DNA of 64,000 bases from Cupriavidus sp. D39 (GCF_026627925.1 NZ_JAPNLE010000009.1:3844001-3908000), one strand, 5' to 3'. Positions 9,989-19,672 are shown, counted from the first letter of the stretch. Numbers and translations: made by a program. Notes: generated by a model from the sequence alone, not told the origin.

Positions 9989-10915
9989 TCAGCCGCACTC
10001 CGCGCTAGTCTCGAGCGCCGTCTGCGCCACCAGGTGGTCGACGAAGGCGCGCACCTTGGGGGCCAGGTGGCGGGTTGGCGTGTAGACCGCGAAGGCGGTG
10101 CCCACGTAGGGTTCCAGGATCTCCCAGTCGTGAAGCACCGGTACCAGGCTGCCTGACGCCAGCGCCGCCGCGGCCGAGAAATCCGGCACCAGCCCGATGC
10201 CGCCGCCGGCCTGCGCCATGGCGACGATGGCCGCGCTGTTGTTGAGCGTGACCTTCGGCGGGATGCGCAGCGCCACTGTTTGCCCGTCGCGCTTGTGCCG
10301 CAGGCTCCAGCGTTCGCCGAAAGCGCCATAGCCCAGGTAGATGCAGCGATGCCCGGCTAGCGCCGCCGGCTCGGCGGGCGTGCCATGCCGGGCCAGCCAG
10401 CCGGGTGCCGCCACCAGCCGGTAACGCACCGCGCGGATTTGCCGCGCCGCCAGTCCCGGCGCCAGATCGCGCGCAATACGGATGGCCACGTCTATGCCCT
10501 CTTCCACCAGGTCCACCAGGCGGTCCGCCAGCGTCAGCTGCAGGTCCAGCGCGGGAAAGCGGTCCAGCAGGGCCGGCAGCCGCGGCGCCAGCCAGGCCTG
10601 CCCGAACACCACCGGCGCGCTGATCCGCAGCAGGCCATGCGGCGCGCCGCCGTGGTCGCTGGCCAGCGTGTTCACCTCCTGCGCGGCCGCCACCATGCGC
10701 GCGCAGGCGGCGTGCACCGCTTGCCCGAGTTCGGTCAGGGCAAAGGCGCGCGTGGTCCGTTGCAGCAGGCTTGCGCCGATGGCTGCTTCCAGCCGCGTCA
10801 CATGGCGGCTGACGGCGGAGGGTGTCATGCCAAGCTCGCGGGCGGCGGCGGAGAAGCTGCCGCATTCCACCACCCGGGCGAATACGGCCATGGCATTGAG
10901 TTGCGCGACCGGCAT
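9989..10915 (-). CDS. LysR-family transcriptional regulator
   Basis: A 308-residue LysR protein: N-terminal winged HTH (residues about 5-62, with SFSAAARELGMTPSAVSRHVTRLE), linker helix, then a two-lobed substrate-binding domain. It is transcribed divergently from the EamA exporter gene across 120 bases, the usual placement of a LysR protein that controls its neighbour. That gap is AT-richer than its surroundings and contains ATCAGATT and AATCTGAT-like half sites. The inducer is unknown. Confidence 0.88.
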   Translation of the reverse strand: MPVAQLNAMAVFARVVECGSFSAAARELGMTPSAVSRHVTRLEAAIGASLLQRTTRAFALTELGQAVHAACARMVAAAQEVNTLASDHGGAPHGLLRISAPVVFGQAWLAPRLPALLDRFPALDLQLTLADRLVDLVEEGIDVAIRIARDLAPGLAARQIRAVRYRLVAAPGWLARHGTPAEPAALAGHRCIYLGYGAFGERWSLRHKRDGQTVALRIPPKVTLNNSAAIVAMAQAGGGIGLVPDFSAAAALASGSLVPVLHDWEILEPYVGTAFAVYTPTRHLAPKVRAFVDHLVAQTALETSAECG

Positions 10916-11035
10916 GGCTGGCTCCTGGATTTGTGATCACAGGTCAAATAGTAATTGCTAATCTGATGGATTGTTGACTTGATTGCGCGGTGGAACAATG
11001 GCGTCCAAGCGTACGAAGCTCCGTAGGAGACATCA

Positions 11036-11976
11036 ATGAATATCGATAGATCTGGCGCCGCCGTGGCTTCCCCGGCCCCACAGGCCACGGAATCCGCCCG
11101 GCGCGGCGGCGCCTGGCGCATGGTGGCCGCCATGGCCCTGTCGGGCACCATCGGCTGGTTCGTGGTGACCAGCGGGCAGTCCCCGCTCGACGTGGTGTTT
11201 TTCCGCTGCATCTTCGGCGGCGCCGCGCTGCTGGGCACGCTGGCCCTGCGGCGCGGCTGGCAGCCCATGCGCGGCCGCGACTGGGGCTGGATGGCGCTGG
11301 GCGGCGTCACGCTGGTCCTCAACTGGCTGGCCTTGTTCTCCGCCTATTCGTACAGCGGCATTTCGGTGTCCACGGTGGTCTATCACACCCAGCCCTTCTT
11401 CCTGCTGCTGCTGGCGGCGCTGTTCCAGCGCGAGGCGATCGCGCCCGGGCGCCTCGCCTGGCTGGTGCTCGCCTTTGGCGGCGTGGTGCTGATTACCGGG
11501 CTGGAACATGGCGGCGCCACTGGCGGCATGCTGTATGGGGTCGGGCTGGCGATGCTGGCGGCATTGCTGTATGCCATCACCACCATGGCCACGCGCCGCC
11601 TCAAGGGGATTCCGGCAGGGCAGATCGCGGGCCTGCAGATGGTGATGGGGGTGGTCATGCTGTTCCCGCTGGCGCATCCGGCGGTGGAAACGTTCGGCGG
11701 GCGGACCTGGGGGCGCTGCTGGCGCTTGGCCTGGTGCATACCGGGGTGATGTACACGCTGTTGTACGGCGCCTTCCAGCGCCTGAACGTGCTATCGATCG
11801 CCACGCTGTCGTTTGTCTACCCGCTGGTGGCCATCGTGATCGATGTGCTGGTGTTCGGGGTGGTGCTCACGCCGCTGCAACTGGCGGGCATGGCGCTGAT
11901 CCTGCTGGCGGTGATCGGCAACCAGCTGGGTTGGAATCCTTTGCGGCGGGCGCGGGCGGCACGGGAGGAGGGCTGA
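11036..11976 (+). CDS. EamA-family (DMT) transporter, one-base frameshift
   Basis: Read as one gene with a single base restored, this is a ten-helix drug/metabolite transporter of about 313 residues with two EamA repeats. The frame breaks at the G run 11699-11701: adding one G lets VETFGGADLGALLALGLVHTG run into the second frame, which encodes the last helices and ends at 11976. Family members export amino acids, drugs or other small metabolites; the substrate cannot be told. It is divergent from the LysR gene, its probable regulator. I treat the break as a sequence error because the same type of defect recurs across the window, but a true pseudogene cannot be excluded. Confidence 0.78.
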
Positions 11977-12074
11977 GCCGGCGGCGGATTGGAGGGGACG
12001 CTCGGTTGACGCGGCGCCAGCGCCCATCTACCGTTTGCAGTATTATCGAACGACCGTACTTTTTTGTCCCCAAC

Positions 12075-12905
12075 ATGTCCACCACGCCAGCCAGCCAGAC
12101 CGTCCATTCCTTCGACCATGCGATTGCGCTGGAGCCGGCAGGCGCAAACCTGTTCCACGGCCGCACCACGCCTGCCTACTGGAACATGATCGGCCCCTTC
12201 GGCGGCATCACGGCGGCCACCTTGCTGCAGGCCGTCCTGCAGCATCCCGAGCGGCTGGGCGATCCGTCCGCGCTGACCGTCAACTTCGCCGGCCCGATCG
12301 TCGAAGGGCCCTTTGTGATCGAGGCGCGCCCGGTGCGTACCAACCGCAACACCCAGCACTGGACCATCGAGCTGCGCCAGGGCGACGAAGTGGCGACCAC
12401 GGCTACCGCCTTCTTCGCGGTGCGCCGCGAGACCTGGAATTGCGGCGAGGCGGTGTTCCCGCAGGTGCCGCCGGCAAGCGATGTCCCACCGATGGCCGGT
12501 TTCGCGCCGGTGCGCTGGCTGGATGCGTATGAGTTGCGGCCGGTGCGCGGCGCCAAGCCGAATGTCGAGGCCGGCACCGAGAATCCGGACAGCCTGACCC
12601 AGTTCTGGCTGCGCGACGCGCCCGCGCGTACGCCGGACTTCGCCGCGATGGCGGCATGGTGCGACACCTTCTACCCGCGCATCTTCCTCAAGCGCGCCGG
12701 CTTCGTGCCGGCCGGCACCGTGTCGCTGACCACATACTTCCATGCCGATGCCGCGACCCTGGCCGCGCTGGGCGACGGCCATGTGCTGGGCAGCGCCCAG
12801 GCGCAGGTGTTCCGCCAGGGCTTCTTCGACCAGAGCGCGCAGATCTGGAGCCCGCAGGGCGAACTGCTGGCGACCTCGCACCAGATCGTCTACTACAAGC
12901 AGTAA
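12075..12905 (+). CDS. Acyl-CoA thioesterase-like protein (double hotdog)
   Basis: A 276-residue protein with two hotdog-like halves. The N-terminal half has YWNMIGPFGGITAATLLQA, typical of the TesB-like/4HBT_3 group that hydrolyses acyl-CoA thioesters. The start ATG at 12075 was chosen because the frame upstream lacks homologous character. It stands alone between the exporter and convergent ampG. Substrate chain length cannot be predicted. Confidence 0.75.
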   Translation: MSTTPASQTVHSFDHAIALEPAGANLFHGRTTPAYWNMIGPFGGITAATLLQAVLQHPERLGDPSALTVNFAGPIVEGPFVIEARPVRTNRNTQHWTIELRQGDEVATTATAFFAVRRETWNCGEAVFPQVPPASDVPPMAGFAPVRWLDAYELRPVRGAKPNVEAGTENPDSLTQFWLRDAPARTPDFAAMAAWCDTFYPRIFLKRAGFVPAGTVSLTTYFHADAATLAALGDGHVLGSAQAQVFRQGFFDQSAQIWSPQGELLATSHQIVYYKQ

Positions 12906-12946
12906 GCGTTCGCGCTGCCGGGTATCAGGGTGTCAGGGGGCAGGGG

Positions 12947-14203
12947 TCAGGCCGCGGCGCGGGCCTGGGCCTCGTAGCGGTGCACGGTGTTGCGCATCGC
13001 CCATAGCAGCACCACGCCGGGCACCGCCACCGCCACGGTGCTGAGGTAGAAGGCCGACCAGCCGAAGGCCTCCACCAGGTAGCCCGAGCTCGGCCCCACA
13101 TAGACGCGCCCGACCGAGGCCAGCGCGGACAGCAGCGCGTACTGGGTGGCCGAGAACGAGCGGTTGCACAGCGTCATCAACAGCGCCACGAAGGCCGCCG
13201 TGCCCATGCCGCCGCAGAGGTTCTCCACCGCGATGGTGGCGCCCATGGTCCACAGGTGCGGCGGCGTCACCGCCAGGATCCAGTAGCCGAGGTTGGACAC
13301 CCCCTGCAGGATGCCGAACAGCAGCAGCGAGCGGTACAGGCCCAGCCGCACCATCAGCGTGCCGCCGAACAGCGCGCCCACGATGGTGGCGGCCAGCCCG
13401 AGCGTCTTGTTGACCAGGCCGACTTCGCCGGCCGAAAAGCCCACGCCGCGGATCAGGAAGGTGGTGGACAGGCTGCCGGCAAACGCATCGCCCAGCTTGT
13501 AGAGCACGATCAGCAGCAGCAGCCACCAGGCGCCGGGGCGGGAGAAGAAGTCGCGCAGCGGGCCGAGGATGGCTTCTTCCATGGTGCGCGGCGTGCGCGC
13601 CGGCGATTCCGCCTCGGGCGCCCACAGCAGGCTGACGATGCCGATGCCCATCAACCCCGCCATCAGCAGGTACATCTGCTGCCAGCCCAGCACGCGGTCG
13701 GCCAGCCATAGTGCCAGTCCGCCCGAGACCAGCATCGCCAGCCGGTAGCCCAGCACCTTGACCGCCGCCCCCACGCCGCGCTCCGGCGCGCGCAGCACGT
13801 CGGTGCTGTAGGCGTCGAACACGATGTCCTGCGAGGCCGACATGAAGGCCACCAGGGTGGCCAGCGCGGCCAGCGTCCACAGCGCCTCGTGCGGCGGGCA
13901 GAAGGCCATGCCCGCGATGCCCAGCACCAGCCCGATCTGGGTCAGCAGCAGCCAGCCGCGGCGCCGGCCCAGCAGCGGCAGCGTATAGCGGTCCATCAGC
14001 GGGGCCCACAGGAACTTGAAGATATAGGCCTGGCCCACCAGCGAGAAGAAGCCGATGGTCTTGATATCAAGCCCTTCCACCGTCATCCAGGCCTGCAATG
14101 TGCCGGAGGTGAGTGCCAGCGGCAGCCCCGAAGCGAAGCCCAGCGTGAGCATGGCGCCGATTCGGCGATTGCGGAAAATGTCGAGATAGGCTTGAAAGGT
14201 CAT
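12947..14203 (-). CDS. ampG: Muropeptide permease AmpG (MFS)
   Basis: A 418-residue, twelve-to-fourteen-helix major facilitator. The start MTFQAYLDIFRNRRIGAMLTLGFASGLPLALT and the loop WAPLMDRYTLPLLGRRRGW are characteristic of AmpG. It imports anhydro-muropeptides from the periplasm for cell-wall recycling and, where AmpR/AmpC exist, carries the induction signal. No ampR or ampC gene is in the window, but creBCD and a soluble lytic transglycosylase, both tied to the same physiology, are. Divergent from the M48 peptidase gene. Confidence 0.92.
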   Translation of the reverse strand: MTFQAYLDIFRNRRIGAMLTLGFASGLPLALTSGTLQAWMTVEGLDIKTIGFFSLVGQAYIFKFLWAPLMDRYTLPLLGRRRGWLLLTQIGLVLGIAGMAFCPPHEALWTLAALATLVAFMSASQDIVFDAYSTDVLRAPERGVGAAVKVLGYRLAMLVSGGLALWLADRVLGWQQMYLLMAGLMGIGIVSLLWAPEAESPARTPRTMEEAILGPLRDFFSRPGAWWLLLLIVLYKLGDAFAGSLSTTFLIRGVGFSAGEVGLVNKTLGLAATIVGALFGGTLMVRLGLYRSLLLFGILQGVSNLGYWILAVTPPHLWTMGATIAVENLCGGMGTAAFVALLMTLCNRSFSATQYALLSALASVGRVYVGPSSGYLVEAFGWSAFYLSTVAVAVPGVVLLWAMRNTVHRYEAQARAAA

Positions 14204-14211
14204 GAATCAGG

Positions 14212-14262
14212 ATGGCAATCGGGGCAATCGGGGCAATCGAGGCAGTCGGGATGGCGATCAGG
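14212..14262. repeat. Short tandem repeat, unit GGCAATCGG
   Basis: Five or six degenerate nine-base units (GGCAATCGG, drifting to GGCAGTCGG and GGCGATCAGG) lie directly upstream of the ampG start and inside the divergent ampG/peptidase promoter region. Such a tract could vary in length and change promoter spacing. Confidence 0.75.
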
Positions 14263-14400
14263 CGGGGCAAGGCGCCGTGTATTATTGCATTACCGTCAGC
14301 GCCGGCCCCATGCGCGGGATGCGCCGGGCCCGGACCGTGTCCTGGCCGCATCAACCCTTGCTCACCCTGCTTGCAGGAAACCGCATCCAAGGAATCGCAC

Positions 14401-15399
14401 ATGTCCGATCGCCAGCGTTGTCAGTGCCGCCACCGGCGGGCCGGGATTGCGTTGCCACGTCGACTGGCCGCGCTGGCGCTGGCAGCCAGCGCCGCGCTGA
14501 GCATGGCCGCCGCCCAGGCCCAGGGCCAGGCACAGCCGCAGGACGCTGAAGATGGCATCCGCGTGCAACGCGGCGGTGCGTCCATCCGCCAGATCGTGCC
14601 GGTCGAGGTCATCGAGCAGCAGGCCTCGCAGGAGTACGAGCAACTCAAGGAAGAAGCGCAGGCCAAGAAGACCTTGGTCGGCGACAACAACCCGCAGCTG
14701 GTGCGCCTGCGCGCCATCGCTAAGCGCATCCTGCCGCAGACCCCGCGCTGGAACGAACGCGCGAGGCAGTGGAAGTGGGAAGTCAACCTGATCAACTCCA
14801 AGCAGGTCAATGCGTTCTGCATGCCCGGCGGCAAGATCGCCTTCTACACCGGCCTGCTCGACCAGCTCAAGCTGACCGACGACGAAGTCGCCATGGTGAT
14901 GGGGCACGAAATCGCCCATGCGCTGCAGGAGCATGCGCGCGAGCGGGCGGCCAAGTCCGAGATCACCAACCTGGGCGCCAACGTGATCTCGCAACTGTTC
15001 GGTTTTGGCAACCTCGGCAATATGGCGCTCGGCACCGGGGCGCAGCTGCTCACGCTGCGGTTCTCGCGCTCGGACGAGACCGAGGCCGACCTGGTTGGCA
15101 TGGACATCGCCGCGCGTGCCGGCTACGACCCGCGCGCCGCCGTGTCGTTGTGGCAAAAAATGGGGGCGGTCTCGCAATCCTCGGCGCAGTCGGGCTCGGA
15201 GTTCCTCTCCACCCATCCGTCGGGCCGCACCCGCATCGCCGAGCTGGAGAAGCACCTGCCCGAGGTGTTGCCGCTCTACGCGCGCGCGATCGATTCCAGT
15301 GTCGGCAAGCTGCCGACCTATCGGGCCAATATGGCCAACCTGAGCAGCGCGCCGGTCGACAGCGGCGACGACGACCGGCAAAAGCCACTTAATAAGTAA
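14401..15399 (+). CDS. M48-family zinc metallopeptidase, exported
   Basis: A 332-residue protease of the Oma1/HtpX/LoiP type. A signal peptide covers about residues 1-41 (twin arginine-containing basic start, alanine-rich core, AQA end). The zinc motif HEIAH is at 169-173 and the third ligand is the glutamate in SDETEADLVG. The C-terminal part carries STHPSGRTRIAELEKHLP, typical of periplasmic M48C enzymes that degrade misfolded envelope proteins. It is followed by two hairpins, the second a strong bidirectional terminator. Confidence 0.88.
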   Translation: MSDRQRCQCRHRRAGIALPRRLAALALAASAALSMAAAQAQGQAQPQDAEDGIRVQRGGASIRQIVPVEVIEQQASQEYEQLKEEAQAKKTLVGDNNPQLVRLRAIAKRILPQTPRWNERARQWKWEVNLINSKQVNAFCMPGGKIAFYTGLLDQLKLTDDEVAMVMGHEIAHALQEHARERAAKSEITNLGANVISQLFGFGNLGNMALGTGAQLLTLRFSRSDETEADLVGMDIAARAGYDPRAAVSLWQKMGAVSQSSAQSGSEFLSTHPSGRTRIAELEKHLPEVLPLYARAIDSSVGKLPTYRANMANLSSAPVDSGDDDRQKPLNK

Positions 15400-15485
15400 A
15401 GACGCCCGAGAGGCGCTCTTTATGGTGGATCCTGCAAGGGCATGGTGGACAAGGCCGGGATCTGATCGAAGGGATTTCCTGGGAC

Positions 15486-15518
15486 GAAAAAAGCCGGCGA
15501 ACCATCGCCGGCTTTTTC
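15486..15518. terminator. Bidirectional intrinsic terminator between the M48 peptidase and argC
   Basis: A ten-base-pair perfect stem (15491-15500 with 15505-15514, AAGCCGGCGA / TCGCCGGCTT) flanked by an A run on the left and a T run on the right, so it can terminate both convergent genes. Confidence 0.9.
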
Positions 15519-15561
15519 ATTCGCGCGCGGCTGGTGAGAGCCGCATTGGCGCTTGAGCGTG

Positions 15562-16510
15562 TCAGGCGCTCAGGCCAGTCGCCTCGTCCGCGCCGACATG
15601 CACGTTCATGCATTGCACGGCAGCGCCGGCAGCGCCCTTGCCCAGGTTGTCCAGGCGCGCCATCAGCACGATGCGCTCGGCCGAGCCGAACACGAACAGG
15701 TCCACGCGGTTGGTGTCGTTGCTGGCCTGCACGTCGAAGAAGCCGCCGTCCAGGTTGGCCTCATCGCCCACCGGCATCACGCGCACGAACTGCTCGCCTT
15801 CGTAGTGCTTGCGGTAGATATCCGCGATCTGTTCCGGCGTGACCTTGCGCGCCAGGCGATCCGGGTACACCGGCACCGTCACGGCCAGGCCCTTGAGGAA
15901 GCTTGCCGACGATCGGGTTGAAGATCGGCGCCTGCGCCAGGCCGGCCTGCACGCGCATCTCGGGCAGGTGCTTGTGCGCGAGGCCGAGCGAGTAGGGGCG
16001 CGGGCTGTTGAGCTTGGGGTTACCGCCGGCTTCGAACTCGGCAATCATCTGCTTGCCGCCGCCGCTGTAACCGGTCAGCGAGAATGCAGAGACCGGGTAA
16101 TCGGCTTGCATCACGCCGGCTTCCACCAGCGGGCGCACCGCCATCAGGAAGGCGCTGGCGTGGCAGCCCGGCACCGCGATGCGCTTGCTGGTGCGGATCT
16201 TCTCGCGCTGGCCGCGCGTGAGTTCCGGCAGGCCATAGGCCCAGCTGTCGGTGGTGCGGAACGCCGTGCTGGCGTCGATCACGCAGGTATCGGGATTGGT
16301 CACCAGCGCCACGGCCTCGCGGGAGGCAACGTCGGGCAGGCACAGGAAAGCGACGTCGGCGGCATTCAGAAAGCGTGCTCGTTCGGCCGGATCCTTGCGC
16401 TTGTCATCGGCGATACGCAGCAGCTCCACATCGGAACGGCCGGAGAGATAGTCGAGCAACCGGAGACCGGTGGTGCCTTCCTGACCATCTACGAACACTT
16501 TGAAAACCAT
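15562..16510 (-). CDS. argC: N-acetyl-gamma-glutamyl-phosphate reductase, type 2 (one-base frameshift)
   Basis: ArgC reduces N-acetylglutamyl phosphate to the semialdehyde with NADPH, the third step of arginine synthesis. The N-terminal nucleotide domain is [14 protein letters not shown] and the catalytic cysteine is in [10 protein letters not shown]; at roughly 315 residues it belongs to the shorter type 2 class. The reading frame is broken near 15902: the first frame reaches FNPIVG and the second resumes at [11 protein letters not shown]. Removing one base from AAGCTT at 15899-15904 restores VGNFLKGLAV. This is the only break in the window that looks like an extra base. I read it as a sequence error because the downstream part is fully conserved. 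Confidence 0.88.
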
Positions 16511-16636
16511 GGCGGACTCACTCGGAAATACGAAAGGTCCCACGCCGGAATCGGATGGGAAACAGCATTGTAACTAGGTTGGGGGGACGTGGCAGGGTGC
16601 GTGCCGCAATGCAGCGCAAATCCCCTTGTCATGCAT

Positions 16637-16649
16637 AACCTAGTAGGTT
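16637..16649. promoter_or_regulatory. MqsA operator palindrome
   Basis: AACCT-AGT-AGGTT, exactly the AACCT-N3-AGGTT palindrome bound by Escherichia MqsA in its own promoter. It lies 4 bases ahead of the toxin remnant start. A related AACTAGGTT occurs about 70 bases upstream near 16572. This predicts autorepression by the downstream antitoxin even though the toxin is damaged. Confidence 0.75.
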
Positions 16650-16653
16650 AAAT

Positions 16654-16836
16654 TTGATCGAGAAACATACGCCTCACTGCAGGCCTCACTGCCGGCTCTC
16701 GGTGATCAGGACCTACGCGGATCACAAGGTATGGCAGGACGTTTACCGGCCAATTGCCGCCGCCCGTGCACTGCATCTGAAACTGATGGTCACCGATGCG
16801 GTGCTGATCATGTCATTCAAGGAGCTGGAACCATGA
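16654..16836 (+). pseudogene. mqsR: MqsR-type toxin remnant with internal in-frame deletion
   Basis: The 60-codon frame begins like MqsR (IEKHTPH) and ends like MqsR (TYADHKVWQDVYRP, then LMVTDAVLIMSFKE), but the ~45 residues that join these parts in the ~98-residue family are missing. Around the join there is a small direct repeat, CCTCACTGC at 16670-16678 and 16684-16692, consistent with slippage or recombination. The glutamine of WQDVYRP remains, while the residue aligned with the catalytic tyrosine of Escherichia MqsR appears to be histidine. The start would be TTG at 16654. The stop overlaps the antitoxin start by ATGA. A working mRNA interferase is unlikely. Confidence 0.75.
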
Positions 16837-17234
16837 AATGTCCAGAATGCGGGGGTGCGGAACTGGTGCAGGACACGCGCGACGTGCCTTATACGTACAA
16901 GGGCGAAACGGTCATCGTTCCCGCGGTCTCGGGCAGCTTTTGTCCGGCGTGCGGGGAAATCGTGCTGGATCCGAATCAAGCGGACCGGTACGGCGAAGCG
17001 GCCGCGGCTTTCCAAAAGCAGGTCAACGCCGCGATCGTCGATCCGGCTTTCATCGTTGCCGTGCGCAAGAAGCTGAGCCTGGACCAGCGCGAGGCCGCGG
17101 AGATCTTCGGCGGCGGCGTCAATGCCTTCTCGCGCTACGAAACCGGCAAGACCAAGCCGCCGCTGGCCCTGGTCAAGCTGCTCAAGGTGCTGGAGCGGCA
17201 CCCGGAGCTGCTCGACGAAGTGCGCTCGGCGTAG
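16833..17234 (+). CDS. mqsA: MqsA-family antitoxin / repressor
   Basis: A 133-residue type II antitoxin. The N-terminal zinc site has two CxxC pairs (Cys3/Cys6 and a second pair in FCPACGE near 39-42), which binds the toxin. The C-terminal HTH (about residues 70-131) contains REAAEIFGGGVNAFSRYETGKTKPP, the XRE-type DNA-reading helix of MqsA. It is intact although the adjoining toxin is deleted, so it may persist as a stand-alone repressor acting on the palindrome at 16637-16649 and possibly at other sites. Confidence 0.88.
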   Translation: MKCPECGGAELVQDTRDVPYTYKGETVIVPAVSGSFCPACGEIVLDPNQADRYGEAAAAFQKQVNAAIVDPAFIVAVRKKLSLDQREAAEIFGGGVNAFSRYETGKTKPPLALVKLLKVLERHPELLDEVRSA

Positions 17235-17247
17235 CCGGCGCGTCGGC

Positions 17248-18023
17248 TCACAGTGGGAAGTCGTAGTCGATCGACAGCGGCGCGTGGTCGCTGAACTTCT
17301 CGTCCTTGTAGATCGAGGTGGCCTGCGCGGTCTCGGCGATCTTGGTCGTGGCCAGGTGGTAATCGATGCGCCACCCGACGTTCTTCGCGTAGGCCTGGCC
17401 GCGGTTGCTCCACCAGGTGTACTGCTCGGGGCGCGGGTCCAGCTTGCGGAACACGTCCACATAGCCGTGCACATCGAACAGCTCGCCGATCCAGCCGCGC
17501 TCTTCCGGCAGGAAGCCCGAGTTCTTCAGGTTGCCCTTCCAGTTCTTGATGTCGATTTCCTTGTGGGCGATGTTGACGTCGCCGCACAGCACGATCTCGC
17601 GCCCGCTGGCCTTGAGTTGCAGCAGGTGGGGCAGGAAGGCTTCCATGAAGCGGAATTTCGCTTGCTGGCGTTCCTCCCCGCTGGAGCCCGAGGGCACGTA
17701 GACCGAGATCACGGCAAGGTGCGGATACTGCACCTCGACATAGCGGCCTTCGTTATCGAACTCGGCGACGCCGAAGCCGGTGATCACGCGCTCCGGCTTG
17801 TGCCGGGTGTAAAGACCGACACCGCTATAGCCTTTTTCTCCGCATAATGGAAGTAGCCGTGGTAGCCATGTGGCGCCAGGAACGCTTCCGTCATGTCGGC
17901 AGCCTGTGCCTTGAGCTCCTGGACGCAGACCATGTCGGCGTCCTGCTTGCCCATCCATTCGAAAAAGCCTTTCTTGGCCGCGGAGCGGATGCCGTTGAGG
18001 TTGGCGCTGATAATCCGTAACAT
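17248..18023 (-). CDS. xth: Exodeoxyribonuclease III (one-base frameshift)
   Basis: An Xth-type AP endonuclease/3'-5' exonuclease that repairs abasic sites. The N-terminus MLRIISANLNGIRSAAKKGFFEW and the metal-binding VQELKAQ lie in the first frame. The second frame carries GYSGVGLYTRHKPE, the catalytic CGDVNIAHKEIDI, GWRIDYHLAT and the terminal SDHAPLSIDYDF. The switch is in the A/G run at 17831-17838: one restored base gives AEKKGYSGVGLYTR and a protein of 258 residues, the normal size. The break is probably a sequence error. Divergent from pyrE with only 30 bases between the starts. Confidence 0.9.
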
Positions 18024-18053
18024 CTCGGGAAATTTTGAAATCAGAGAGAAAAG

Positions 18054-18743
18054 ATGACGCAGCAGACGACGCCGCAGCCCGGCGCTGGCGACCTGAGCCA
18101 GACCTTCATCCGCTTCGCGCTCGACGCTGGCGTGCTGTCCTTCGGCGAATTCGTGACCAAAGCGGGCCGCAAGTCGCCGTACTTCTTCAATGCGGGCCTG
18201 TTCAACCAGGGTGCGATGCTAGGCCAGGTGGCGCAATTCTATGCGAAAACCCTGCTCGCCTCCGGTTTGGACTTCGACGTGCTGTTCGGGCCGGCCTACA
18301 AAGGCATTACGCTGGCGTCGGCCACCGCGGTGGCGCTGGCCGGGCTCGGACGTGACGTTGGCTTCGCCTACAACCGCAAGGAAGCCAAGGACCACGGCGA
18401 AGGCGGTACGCTGGTGGGCGCCAAGCTGCAGGGCAAGGTCGTGATCATCGACGACGTGATCTCCGCCGGCACCTCGGTGCGCGAGTCGATGGCGATGATC
18501 CGCGCGGCTGGCGCAGAGCCGGCGGCCGTGCTGATCGCGCTCGACCGCATGGAAAAGAGCGGCACGGCCGATCAGGTCGGGACGCATTCTGCAGTGCAGG
18601 ATGTGCAGCGCGAATATGGCGTGCCCGTGATCTCCATCGCCAGCCTGAAGGACTTGCTGGCTTACCTGGACGCATCGCAGGATCCCGCGCTGGGCGCCTC
18701 GCGCGAGGCGGTGGCTGCCTATCGGCAGCGCTACGGCGTATAG
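18054..18743 (+). CDS. pyrE: Orotate phosphoribosyltransferase
   Basis: A 229-residue enzyme that joins orotate to PRPP to form orotidine monophosphate in pyrimidine synthesis. It has the KSPYFFNAG segment near residue 42, the flexible-loop lysine cluster [13 protein letters not shown], and the PRPP-binding motif [17 protein letters not shown]. It is followed by a stem-loop (18759-18792). The divergent xth gene begins 30 bases upstream, so the two promoters must overlap or lie inside the neighbouring coding sequence. Confidence 0.96.
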   Translation: MTQQTTPQPGAGDLSQTFIRFALDAGVLSFGEFVTKAGRKSPYFFNAGLFNQGAMLGQVAQFYAKTLLASGLDFDVLFGPAYKGITLASATAVALAGLGRDVGFAYNRKEAKDHGEGGTLVGAKLQGKVVIIDDVISAGTSVRESMAMIRAAGAEPAAVLIALDRMEKSGTADQVGTHSAVQDVQREYGVPVISIASLKDLLAYLDASQDPALGASREAVAAYRQRYGV

Positions 18744-18758
18744 TCTGGAACCTGTTGC

Positions 18759-18792
18759 CTGCTGCTTGCAACGCTTTGTCGCAATGCAGCAG
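18759..18792. terminator. Stem-loop after pyrE
   Basis: CTGCTGCTTGC pairs with GCAATGCAGCAG around a loop of about eleven bases, with one bulge. There is no T tract, so this is a candidate terminator or mRNA 3' end only. A second perfect ten-base-pair hairpin (18878-18887 with 18890-18899) sits in the leader of the next gene. Confidence 0.4.
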
Positions 18793-18931
18793 ATAACGGG
18801 GAACCGCGCAGGAAAATCGCCGGTCTGACTGATTTCGCTGGCTGGCCCCTTCTGGATACCCGGGGCCGCCAGGGATTCGCCTTGCCGCCCGGCAAGGCGG
18901 CGCAGCATCTCTTTTGGGAGGTTAGCTGGCG

Positions 18932-19672
18932 ATGGACATCAAGACGATCCGCGAGCAGGCATTCGCCATGCCGCTCACCAGTCCGGCCTATCCGATGGGG
19001 CCATACCGCTTCATTCATCGCGAATTCTTCATCATCTCCTACCGCACCGATCCCGAGCTGTTGCGCGCGGTGGTGCCGGAACCCCTGGAGATCGCCGACG
19101 CGGTGGTCAACTACGAATTCATCCGCATGCCAGACTCCACCGGGTTTGGCGACTACACCGAATCGGGCCAGGTGATTCCCGTCACCTACCAGGGCAAGCC
19201 CGGCAACTACACCCATGCCATGTACCTCGACGACCATCCGCCACTGGCGGGCGGGCGCGAGCTATGGGGCTTCCCGAAGAAGCTGGCCAGCCCCACGCTC
19301 GCGGTCCACACCGATACGCTGGTCGGCACGCTCGACTACGGCCCGGTGCGTGTCGCCACCGGCACCATGGGCTACAAGCACCGCGAGCTCGACATGGACG
19401 TGCTGGGCCTGGCGCTCGCGAGCACGCCCAACTACCTGCTCAAGGTCATTCCGCACGTGGACGGCTCCGCGCGCATCTGCGAGCTGGTCTGCTACTTCCT
19501 GAAAGACGTGCAGATGAAGGGCGCGTGGACCGGGCCCGCAGCGCTGTCGCTGTCCCCCCATGCGCTCGCGCCGGTGGCTGCCCTTCCGGTGCTGGAGGTC
19601 CTCGGTGCCAAGCACTACGTTGCCGACCTCACCCTAGGTCTGGGCGAGGTGGTGTTCGATTACCTGGCCTGA
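18932..19672 (+). CDS. adc: Acetoacetate decarboxylase
   Basis: A 246-residue Adc-family protein. The active-site region [10 protein letters not shown] places adjacent lysines at 116 and 117, the pair in which one forms the Schiff base with acetoacetate and the other lowers its pKa. The product would be acetone and CO2. It has a good ribosome site (GGGAGG) upstream and is followed 86 bases later by 3-hydroxybutyrate dehydrogenase, which makes acetoacetate. Together they suggest disposal or overflow of PHB-derived C4 units. Some Adc-like proteins act on other keto acids, so the substrate is inferred. Confidence 0.88.
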   Translation: MDIKTIREQAFAMPLTSPAYPMGPYRFIHREFFIISYRTDPELLRAVVPEPLEIADAVVNYEFIRMPDSTGFGDYTESGQVIPVTYQGKPGNYTHAMYLDDHPPLAGGRELWGFPKKLASPTLAVHTDTLVGTLDYGPVRVATGTMGYKHRELDMDVLGLALASTPNYLLKVIPHVDGSARICELVCYFLKDVQMKGAWTGPAALSLSPHALAPVAALPVLEVLGAKHYVADLTLGLGEVVFDYLA

